Shown: piece by piece, positions 24,912 through 35,397 of the stretch
How positions within the stretch are numbered: position 1 is the stretch's first letter
How the letters are laid out: every line of letters starts with the position of its first letter
NCBI RefSeq assembly: GCF_000383235.1
Contig: NZ_KB910954.1
Location: 1-53,016 of the forward strand
DNA from: Bacillus sp. 123MFChir2
GTDB taxonomy: Bacteria; Bacillota; Bacilli; Bacillales; Bacillaceae_G
Length of the DNA stretch: 53,016 nucleotides
Direction: 5' to 3'
Made by a program: the position numbers and the translations under genes
Notes under the pieces: model-generated
What the model saw: only the letters and a program-made list of their open reading frames with translations
Databases searched by the model: none
What the model was told of the DNA's origin: nothing

Positions 24912-26594
24912 TTATGCCAGCGCAGATGCCTGATCTTGTTGATCGACCGGCACAACTGCATCTGTTAATGCTGCGTCTAATTCAGCTGTATATTTTCGCT
25001 TCTCTTCTCCGCTCCAATTTAATGCTTCTGCCATATAGCCCGTAACAGCATCTTTCCATTCATATACCCAGTGAATATTGAAGAATACCGCTCCAGTGCG
25101 GCGTACGAAGAAATCGACTGGTTTTGTTGTCATCTCAAACTCCATTGCGTATACGAGTGGAAGAAGTACGTCAAACGGCATATTATGGCGCTCTGCATCT
25201 CCTTTATATTCTTTCGCTAATTCGAAGAGTACATCGACGTTTGAACCGTAGAATTTTGCGAATTGCTCTGCTTGTTCTACTGTTAAACCGTATTTTTTTC
25301 CTTCTTGTGCTTTTTTCGCGATGAATGCCCTGAAGCTTTTCGAACCACCCACATGACCACCGGAGATTGGCATATGTTTCGTTGTACTTTTTGGATATGA
25401 ACCGTGACCTTCTTTTTGCATTAAAGACGTTACATAGTCTAGAACCATCTCTGCCATTTTGCGGTATCCTGTTAATTTTCCGCCGGCAATTGTAATTAAG
25501 CCAGACTCAGAAGTCCAAATTTCATCTTTACGAGAAATTTCAGATGCGCTCTTTCCTTCTTCATAAATTAATGGACGAACGCCTGCCCAACTTGATTCGA
25601 TATCTTTCTCTGTAATGTTTACACTTGGGAACATGTAGTTAATCGCATTAATGATATATGTGCGATCTTCCGTCGTCATCTTTGGCACCGCCGCATCTTT
25701 ATCATAGAATGTATCCGTCGTACCTACATATGTTTTACCTCCACGCGGAATCGCAAATACCATACGTCCATCTGGCGTATCAAAGTAGATTGCTTGCCCT
25801 AATGGGAAACGTTTTTGATCGATAACAAGGTGCACACCTTTTGATAACTGCAGCACTTTCCCTTTTTTCGAATTATCTTTTTCACGAAGTGTATCGACCC
25901 ACGGGCCTGCTGCGTTGACGATCTTTTTACCGTACACTTCGTATACGTTTCCATCTAATAAGTCGACTACACGGACGCCGCATACTTTTCCATCTTTATA
26001 TAAGAAGTTGTCTACTTTCGCATAGTTGACTGCTTTTGCACCATGTTTAATTGCTTCTTTCATGACTTCGATTGTTAAACGCGCATCATCTGTACGATAT
26101 TCTACGTAGTAACCGCCGCCTTGTAACCCTTCTTGTTTTACAAGCGGTTCTCTCTTCATCGTTTCTTCGCGGCTAAACATTTTTCTGCGTTCGCTTTTCT
26201 TAACCCCTGCTAAAAAGTCGTATACACGAAGACCAATTGATGTACTAAATGAGCCGAACGTACCACCTTTATGAAACGGCAACAACATCCACTCTGGTGT
26301 TGTTACGTGAGGACCGTTTTCATATACAATGGCACGTTCCTTCCCAACTTCAGCAACCATCTTCACTTCAAACTGTTTTAAATAACGTAAACCGCCGTGA
26401 ACAAGCTTTGTAGAACGACTTGATGTACCTGCTGCAAAGTCTTGCATTTCAAATACAACTGTTGATAATCCGCGTTTTGCTCCGTCTAGTGCAATACCCG
26501 ACCCTGTGATTCCACCGCCGATAACAATAATATCTACTTCTTGTTTATTTACTTCATTTAAAACATTTTGACGTTGTTTACTTGAGAACTTCAT
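24912..26594 (-). CDS. glpD: Aerobic glycerol-3-phosphate dehydrogenase
   Basis: 560 residues, the usual length. The FAD-binding site VIGGGITGSGIALDGAKRG is at about 25-43, followed by SSRSTKLVHGGLRYL, typical of GlpD. It oxidises sn-glycerol-3-phosphate to dihydroxyacetone phosphate at the membrane and passes electrons to quinone. Ribosome site GGGAGG before ATG. It has its own leader with a terminator hairpin (26618-26675), the arrangement by which GlpP controls glpD in Bacillus. It follows glpK on the same strand. Confidence 0.95.
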   Translation of the reverse strand: MKFSSKQRQNVLNEVNKQEVDIIVIGGGITGSGIALDGAKRGLSTVVFEMQDFAAGTSSRSTKLVHGGLRYLKQFEVKMVAEVGKERAIVYENGPHVTTPEWMLLPFHKGGTFGSFSTSIGLRVYDFLAGVKKSERRKMFSREETMKREPLVKQEGLQGGGYYVEYRTDDARLTIEVMKEAIKHGAKAVNYAKVDNFLYKDGKVCGVRVVDLLDGNVYEVYGKKIVNAAGPWVDTLREKDNSKKGKVLQLSKGVHLVIDQKRFPLGQAIYFDTPDGRMVFAIPRGGKTYVGTTDTFYDKDAAVPKMTTEDRTYIINAINYMFPSVNITEKDIESSWAGVRPLIYEEGKSASEISRKDEIWTSESGLITIAGGKLTGYRKMAEMVLDYVTSLMQKEGHGSYPKSTTKHMPISGGHVGGSKSFRAFIAKKAQEGKKYGLTVEQAEQFAKFYGSNVDVLFELAKEYKGDAERHNMPFDVLLPLVYAMEFEMTTKPVDFFVRRTGAVFFNIHWVYEWKDAVTGYMAEALNWSGEEKRKYTAELDAALTDAVVPVDQQDQASALA

Positions 26595-26617
26595 GGTAAT
26601 TCCTCCCTTTTATTACG

Positions 26618-26675
26618 AAAAAAAGAGACCAAAAACATCACCATAGAATTGCTTCTACAGCGTGCTTTGGTCTCT
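26618..26675 (-). promoter_or_regulatory. glpD leader terminator, probable GlpP antitermination target
   Basis: On the minus strand AGAGACCAAA (from 26675) pairs with TTTGGTCTCT, followed by T7, with an inner short hairpin TAGAAGCAATTCTA. It lies between glpK and the glpD ribosome site. Bacillus GlpP, with glycerol-3-phosphate, prevents termination at such a site. Confidence 0.8.
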
Positions 26676-26727
26676 CCAAATCTCCTACCGAATTATTAAC
26701 TTATCAACATTATAACACTGCTTACCA

Positions 26728-29053
<2,326 letters not shown>

Positions 29054-29102
29054 ATAACCCCTCCATGCTCAAATTAAAACACCCTCAGTGAAAGAGAAAA
29101 TT

Positions 29103-29116
29103 TGAATGGCCATTCA
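29103..29116. promoter_or_regulatory. Perfect 14-bp palindrome before glpF
   Basis: TGAATGGCCATTCA lies between the leader terminator and the glpF ribosome site. Function unknown; it could be an operator or an RNA hairpin. Confidence 0.4.
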
Positions 29117-29125
29117 TTTTCAAAA

Positions 29126-29182
29126 GAAAAAAATCCACAAATGCACGCTTCTATAAAATCATAGAAACAATGAAATGTGGAT
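29126..29182 (-). promoter_or_regulatory. glpF leader terminator, probable GlpP antitermination target
   Basis: On the minus strand ATCCACA pairs with TGTGGAT over a long arm that contains the inner stem TTCTAT/ATAGAA, then a run of seven T. The inner TCTAT/ATAGAAGC sequence resembles TAGAAGC of the glpD leader, a plausible shared recognition element. Confidence 0.8.
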
Positions 29183-29269
29183 CTCTTCTTTTCTCCGTCA
29201 CGTTTATTAACTTGTCTATAATGTTAAACTCATTTGTAAGCGGTGTCAATTAATTTTTTCATATTTTTG

Positions 29270-29830
29270 TCACTTTTTATGAAAATGTTTCCATAACTCT
29301 TTCTTTGACGTTGTAATCGCTGTCGCACCAGCTGCAAGAGCCTTTTCCACATCATCCACGCTGCGAATAAATCCGCCTGCTAAAATAGGTAATCCCGTCC
29401 GCTCTTTCACTTCCGCAATTACGTCCACTAAAGCCCCTGGCAGCACTTCAATGTAATCTGGCTTTGTCTTTTCTAAAAGAGCACAACTCTTTTCCATTGC
29501 ACTTGAATCAATTAAGAAAACGCGTTGAATCGCAACGACACCCTTTTGCTTCGCTTTCACAATCACACTAGACCTCGTAGATAACACCCCGTACGGGCGA
29601 AATTCTTGACATATATATTCCGTTGCATACGCATCACTTTGCAAGCCGTGAATTAAATCCACATGCAAAAAGACTTTTTTACAATACTGCCTTGCAAGAG
29701 TAATAACACTTTTCAGCTGAGCAACATGAATATCAAGAATAACGATATATTCATAGGAACTATGCAATAGTTTCTCTAAATCTTTAATTTGCCGAACCGC
29801 TGGTAATATTTTTTGTTCATGAAATTCCAT
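29270..29830 (-). CDS. glpP: Glycerol uptake operon antiterminator regulatory protein
   Basis: 186 residues, the normal GlpP size, with the barrel-like segments IVILDIHVAQL, VFLHVDLIHG and YIEVLPGALVDVI then GLPILAGGFIRS. GlpP binds glycerol-3-phosphate and the leader RNAs of glpFK and glpD so that transcription passes the leader terminators. It is the first gene of the glp block, with AAAGGGG before the ATG, and is separated from glpF by the leader region. Confidence 0.92.
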   Translation of the reverse strand: MEFHEQKILPAVRQIKDLEKLLHSSYEYIVILDIHVAQLKSVITLARQYCKKVFLHVDLIHGLQSDAYATEYICQEFRPYGVLSTRSSVIVKAKQKGVVAIQRVFLIDSSAMEKSCALLEKTKPDYIEVLPGALVDVIAEVKERTGLPILAGGFIRSVDDVEKALAAGATAITTSKKELWKHFHKK

Positions 29831-29993
29831 ACGAAAATCCCCTTTTTTATGTCTTCCTATTTCTTATAGTACACAAATTAAGGAAAAAGAAAAGATGGGA
29901 CCTTTTCTTTTTAGCTGGGCTCGCTGACTTTAGTGTCGAATATCACCGAAGAATCTTTATATCGTGTCTGCGGATATCTGTGAACACGAAAAA

Positions 29994-30016
29994 ACGGGAC
30001 TGATCGTCAGTCCCGT
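29994..30016 (-). terminator. Terminator of the VOC-family gene
   Basis: ACGGGACTGA, 3 nt, TCAGTCCCGT, then six T on the minus strand. Confidence 0.92.
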
Positions 30017-30024
30017 ACAATGAC

Positions 30025-30453
30025 TTACATATTAGCGCCTTGTGTTGAAACTTGCCACTCTACGCCGAATTTATCTTTAACTTGGCCGTATGATGGACTC
30101 CAAAACGTTTCTTGAAGCGGCATTATCACTTGGCCACCATCTTGTAATTTTTCAAACACTTCTTGTGATTTTTCTGCATTTTGTATGTGAATAGTGATAG
30201 TTACTTGCGATCCAACTTGGTGCGGCTGACCTGGGAATGTGTCAGAAATCATTAAATCCGTATTGCCAATTTTTAAATGTGCATGTAAAACGCGGTCTTT
30301 CGCCTCAGCAGGAACCTTGAATTCCGGATTTTCAGGCATATCTCCAAACGTTTGAAGGCTTACAACTTTTGCATCCAATGCATGTTCGTAAAACTTAACA
30401 GCCTCTTGTCCATCACCATTCGTCACTACATACGGGTTAATACCTAAAATCAT
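30025..30453 (-). CDS. VOC-superfamily protein, PhnB-like
   Basis: 142 residues. Two beta-alpha-beta-beta-beta modules: INPYVVTNGDGQEAVKFYEHALDA opens the first and QVTITIHIQNAEKSQEVFEKL the second. The ending SPSYGQVKDKFGVEWQVS is the typical PhnB/3-demethylubiquinone-methyltransferase-like end. Function unknown; relatives include metal-dependent and resistance proteins. Start ATG 30453 after GAAGAGG. Confidence 0.82.
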   Translation of the reverse strand: MILGINPYVVTNGDGQEAVKFYEHALDAKVVSLQTFGDMPENPEFKVPAEAKDRVLHAHLKIGNTDLMISDTFPGQPHQVGSQVTITIHIQNAEKSQEVFEKLQDGGQVIMPLQETFWSPSYGQVKDKFGVEWQVSTQGANM

Positions 30454-30660
30454 CACAAGCACCTCTTCCTAAAATGTTTAACATATGTAACTACAATACA
30501 GAACATACGTTTCTGTTATTTTATCATATATTATATATTTATGGAACTATTCTACTTCGTTTGTGCAATGAAAAAATTCGACATCCTTTCGCTTACACAT
30601 GAAAATGTTCTAAAGGCGGAAATGCCTGAAATATAAATAGAATGAAAAGGAGATGAGTAG

Positions 30661-30732
30661 ATGAGGCTGAATCATCACAATAGAAAAGGGATGGTAACCG
30701 TTCGGCTACACATCCTCTTTCGTAGGTATTAA
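30661..30732 (+). CDS. Possible 23-residue basic peptide
   Basis: A very strong ribosome site (AAAAGGAGATGAGTAG) precedes ATG 30661; the frame encodes MRLNHHNRKGMVTVRL and a further HILFRRY, rich in Arg and His. It overlaps the hairpin (about 30688-30722) that would terminate yhaL on the minus strand. It may be a chance frame, but the spacing is good. Confidence 0.25.
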   Translation: MRLNHHNRKGMVTVRLHILFRRY

Positions 30733-30929
30733 AGTAAAACAGAATCCTTATCACTTTCTTGATTACGTCGCTCGCGCTCTTCTGCGAGACGTTTCATATA
30801 GACTTCGCCTTCTTTTTCAATAAACTCATTATCCATTTCTTGCTCTTTTTTGGACGTGTATAAGACCATATAACCGCTCGCTACAATTCCGATAATAATG
30901 AGATAAACCCACCATGGTAAAGTTTGCAT
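30729..30929 (-). CDS. yhaL: Sporulation protein YhaL
   Basis: 66 residues: a single N-terminal membrane helix (WWVYLIIIGIVASGYMVLY) and a highly charged tail (KEGEVYMKRLAEERERRN). This matches YhaL of B. subtilis, a small membrane protein made in the mother cell during sporulation. In B. subtilis it sits near prsA and yhaM; here yhaM lies 3.3 kb upstream with inhA between them. The exact role is unknown. Confidence 0.72.
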   Translation of the reverse strand: MQTLPWWVYLIIIGIVASGYMVLYTSKKEQEMDNEFIEKEGEVYMKRLAEERERRNQESDKDSVLL

Positions 30930-31060
30930 TTGAGTTCCTTCCTTTCATCAGACAAGCTTTGTTAGTTTCACTGTATGAAAGAAAGGGAGATTTTATGACT
31001 ACTATATTTAAAAGCGAAACTTCTATCAGCAAGATCTTACTGCTCATTAAGATGAGATAA

Positions 31061-31258
31061 AACTATATATATCCAGATTAAAAAACCTCTTTCTTTTTAG
31101 GGGAGGATGAGAGCATCTGGCCGTGCATAGAAGCGGTCAGGGCCTTTTCTTGCCACATGCAATATTTTAAATCAAAGAGAGCAAGAGAGTACAGGTCGTG
31201 TTGCACCCTGCATAACAGCTACTTATATGTCGAAAAATTAAAATGGATTTATATAGTT
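31061..31258 (+). repeat. Dispersed repeat, copy D (plus orientation, best-preserved ends)
   Basis: 198 bp bounded by AACTATATATATCCA (31061-31075) and TGGATTTATATAGTT (31244-31258), inverted with few mismatches. Inside: CCTCTTT/GGGGAGG hairpin (three T-G pairs), core CTGGCCG-TGCATAGAAG-CGGTCAG, GGGCCTTTTCTTGCCACATGC, and a second half also present in copies C and H. It lies between inhA and yhaL, antisense to both. Confidence 0.87.
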
Positions 31259-31343
31259 GTAAGTACAAACACAAAAGAAATAAGAGTAGTTAAAATCCCT
31301 ACTCTTATTTCTAGTTACATATGCATCAGTTTACCTTCTGAAC

Positions 31344-33731
31344 TTAACGATGAATCCAAACTGCTCCTGCAGTCTTATCATCAGCTTGACCTACTACTTC
31401 AAACTTCAGTCCAAGCTTTGGAACTTTTCGTCCTGCATCTGGAATTAACGTGTTCATGTATGCTTTAGAGTCATCAAATTTCGCCACACCTGGTAATCCT
31501 TTATAATCAAATACTCCGCGTGATGGTGAATTTACTTTCCACGCTGGTGTTTGATCAAATGAGAACGCAGCATCTGCAATTTGATAACGCGTGCTACTTT
31601 TCACAGACGGCTGACCATTTAATGTTCCTACAATTGCTTCTGGATGAGAATCTACTACCCCAAGGAATCCTTCGCCTGGATGTACACCAACCCAGTTATC
31701 TGTAAAGCTTTGGTCTGCATACCATACAACAAGCCCTGTATTGTAAACTGGGCCACGTCCGTATTGCAACGCTTCATCAGAACCAGCATAGTTTCTCCAC
31801 TCTAAATAGTAGTTATTTTTCTTATATTCAATTCCATTAGAAACAGTAAAACCTTTTAAAGTAAAGTTTGATTGCCCTTCTGCATCATCAGAGAGCACAA
31901 CTTTACCATCTACTGTTAAAGCCGCATTATCAAGCGCAAATCCTTTGTAAGCTACCGCAATATCTGTTAAATATTCAAATTGTAGTTTTACTTTCTTACC
32001 TTTGAATTGACTTAAATCATAAGATTTATCAATCCACTTATTATTTGTTGTATCGACACCATTCTTGATGTCTTTGTCACCCATTCTATCAAGCTTTGTT
32101 TTCGTTCCATCTTCTGCAATCGCGTATACATCAACGAAATCGTACTTTGCTTCTAATTCATAGAATGCTTTGTAATCAAATTTTGCAGTCGTTGCATTTG
32201 TTAAATCGAATAATGGTGTCTCTAATGTTGTGTGGATATCATTTCCTTTTGTACTATAGTAAAATTTCTGTCCAAAACCAGGTTCAATGTTTTTCACTTC
32301 TTTATCAGGTAAATTTACACGAACAATTCCTGGACGTTTTGATTTCGTAACACTTTGATCTATATACGTCGCAGCCCCAACACCACGAAGTTTATCATAG
32401 TCTACCTCAGTAATATTCGCCCAGTTACCCTTCATATTTTTTTGGAAAAACTCTTTATTTTGCGGAGAGAAACTTGTCGGTTCTGTTCCAGCAATTCTTC
32501 CAGCCCAGCTGCCGCCGCTCATAAGAGACCAAGCTTCAATTGGCTCACCTTGTCCTGAATACTTTGTATCATATTCATCTGGTAAACCTAAATCATGACC
32601 AAATTCATGAGCAAATACACCAACCGCACCGTCTTCAGGCTCGATTGTGTAATCGTATGCAGCCATCTTTCCATCCCATCTTTGTACAGATGATTTTGTT
32701 CCATCAATTGCATAAGGTTTTGCACCTAACTTGGAACGGTGAGACCAAATTGCATCATCTTTCAACTTTCCACCGCCAGCTTCTTGACCAACACCAGCGT
32801 GAACAACCATTAAATGATCGATAATTCCATCTGGCTCATTTTTATTACCGTTGTTGTTATAATCGTATTGATCAAACTGATCGTAATCAGCTATATTAAT
32901 TCCTTTTTCCACTGCTGCTTTTAACGCGTCTTTTACTAAATCACGTGGCCCTAAAGGTCCTTTATTATCATGACCGCTGCCAGCATCAGAGCCGTAATCA
33001 GCTGCTTTACCTGGAACAGTTAACCATTCTGTTACAGTTCCATCAACTGTATAGCTGCCGCCTGATTGCTCTTCATAATATTGCTTAAATGTTTTAATGT
33101 TCGTGCCATTGAATAATGTAAACGGCTCATCACCAAATAACATTTTTTGATAATGCTCACGATTAAAATCATTTGAATACATATATCCTTGTTCTTGATC
33201 GATATTGTTATGTTTAAAATCACTATATTCTACAAGAAGCACAAGAACTTTATCTTCGCGCACAGAACCATTATAAGGTGCTTGCTTCGCTGAGGAAGTT
33301 GGCACTTTCCCATTTAGCTTTCCTGAATTTAATCCAGGTACTTGTCCATTTCCTGCACCATTCTCTTTTTGATTCTGCTGCTCTTTCTCTTTCATCTTTT
33401 CATCTTTTACTTTTTTCATAAAGTCAGTAGCTTCTTGCGTAAGGCTGTCTTCTGGCGTTATTTCCTTTCCAGGATTTTCGCCTTTCTTCTTCTCTATATA
33501 TTTCTCTATAGCCTTTGATGTTTCTGCTTGTGATGCAGAAGGATCAATAACCCCGCGCTCCTTCAATGCATTTGCCAAGCGATCCTCCGGTATTAAATGC
33601 TCATCTATGAAACTAGATGACACTGATGGTGATTCTGCATAAGCAGCTTGGCCACCAAAAGCAAACATGGAACTTAGCATAGCCCCTGTTGCCAACACTG
33701 AAAAAGTTTTTAATTTTCTGTTCTTTTTCAA
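31344..33731 (-). CDS. inhA: Immune inhibitor A, M6-family secreted zinc metalloprotease
   Basis: 795 residues, the length of InhA proteins. A signal peptide (cut near AYA-ES, residue 32) and a propeptide precede the catalytic domain; the zinc site is [14 protein letters not shown] with HEFGH at 375-379. The C-terminal half carries a MAM-like beta domain and a VEG-type region. InhA degrades host antibacterial peptides and matrix proteins and is found on exosporium. Start is TTG 33731 after GGGGAGGG. The genome probably has several paralogues, so I do not number this one. An inverted repeat upstream (33808-33846) may be its operator. Confidence 0.94.
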   Translation of the reverse strand: MKKNRKLKTFSVLATGAMLSSMFAFGGQAAYAESPSVSSSFIDEHLIPEDRLANALKERGVIDPSASQAETSKAIEKYIEKKKGENPGKEITPEDSLTQEATDFMKKVKDEKMKEKEQQNQKENGAGNGQVPGLNSGKLNGKVPTSSAKQAPYNGSVREDKVLVLLVEYSDFKHNNIDQEQGYMYSNDFNREHYQKMLFGDEPFTLFNGTNIKTFKQYYEEQSGGSYTVDGTVTEWLTVPGKAADYGSDAGSGHDNKGPLGPRDLVKDALKAAVEKGINIADYDQFDQYDYNNNGNKNEPDGIIDHLMVVHAGVGQEAGGGKLKDDAIWSHRSKLGAKPYAIDGTKSSVQRWDGKMAAYDYTIEPEDGAVGVFAHEFGHDLGLPDEYDTKYSGQGEPIEAWSLMSGGSWAGRIAGTEPTSFSPQNKEFFQKNMKGNWANITEVDYDKLRGVGAATYIDQSVTKSKRPGIVRVNLPDKEVKNIEPGFGQKFYYSTKGNDIHTTLETPLFDLTNATTAKFDYKAFYELEAKYDFVDVYAIAEDGTKTKLDRMGDKDIKNGVDTTNNKWIDKSYDLSQFKGKKVKLQFEYLTDIAVAYKGFALDNAALTVDGKVVLSDDAEGQSNFTLKGFTVSNGIEYKKNNYYLEWRNYAGSDEALQYGRGPVYNTGLVVWYADQSFTDNWVGVHPGEGFLGVVDSHPEAIVGTLNGQPSVKSSTRYQIADAAFSFDQTPAWKVNSPSRGVFDYKGLPGVAKFDDSKAYMNTLIPDAGRKVPKLGLKFEVVGQADDKTAGAVWIHR

Positions 33732-33807
33732 CGTATTCCCTCCCCTATTATGTATAAGTTGTCGACTTTTCCCTTTTTGTCGATATTTCTATATTATTAT
33801 CGATTGG

Positions 33808-33846
33808 TGTAATTTTCAATATTTTTGTAATATATCGAAAATTACA
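33808..33846. promoter_or_regulatory. Inverted repeat upstream of inhA
   Basis: TGTAATTTTC (33808-33817) and GAAAATTACA (33837-33846), perfect 10-bp arms with 19 bp between, about 80-115 bp before the inhA start. The position suits an operator or promoter-overlapping site. inhA genes are known to respond to growth-phase regulators, but I cannot name the protein for this site. Confidence 0.45.
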
Positions 33847-34026
33847 AAATGACTTTATGTTAGAATAGCAAAACAATTACAGAAATGATGGTTATTTCAA
33901 ATCATTTTCACCTTTTGTGCTGAATAATAAAGGTATTAAAAATAATAGCAGCTTGTAACTACTTAGCTATACCTTTTAGAAATTTAGAAAAGGGTATGAT
34001 TCTAGTGAAAATGCGTCTCTCTATTA
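33847..34026. other. Upstream region of inhA
   Basis: AT-rich with small inverted repeats (AAAGGTAT, ATACCTTTT). No gene recognised. Confidence 0.35.
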
Positions 34027-34175
34027 CTTATAAATTCATTTTTTGGCATATAGACTGCTGTCATGTAAACTGGGCAAGAAAAGGCCCTGACCGTTCCTAT
34101 ACATCACCAATCCCTCTCGCCCATTTAAAAAATGCTTTTCTATCGGTTTTTCATACAGTAACTGAGTAGTTACGA
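34027..34175 (-). repeat. Dispersed repeat, copy E (minus orientation, divergent)
   Basis: Minus-strand order: GTAACT-ACTC-AGTTAC hairpin, TATGAAAAACCGATAG, CATTT/AAATG hairpin, core TTGGTGA-loop-CGGTCAG (substituted arm, several G-U pairs), GGGCCTTTTCTTGCCCA, ending near CTTATAAATTC. Closest to copy B. Lies between yhaM and inhA, in the sense of inhA. Confidence 0.75.
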
Positions 34176-34188
34176 ATCCATTTCAAAC

Positions 34189-34228
34189 AAAAGAGCCTTA
34201 CTACATCAAAATGTAGTAAGGCTCTTTT

Positions 34229-34229
<1 letters not shown>
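34189..34229 (-). terminator. Terminator of yhaM
   Basis: AAAAGAGCCTTACTACAT, 4 nt, then the matching arm to 34228: an 18-bp stem ending in T-runs on both strands. Confidence 0.92.
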
Positions 34230-35392
<1,163 letters not shown>

Positions 35393-35397
35393 CTACC

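Noticed and set aside
30541-30636. 31-residue frame between the VOC gene and yhaL
   Set aside because: No ribosome site and no conserved features seen.
31157-31468. Open frame in repeat D (YFKSKRAREYRSCC...) similar to one in repeat H (41883-42134, CFKAKGASEYRPCC...)
   Set aside because: The protein similarity follows from the shared repeat DNA. Copy C has a stop in the same frame, and neither has a ribosome site.
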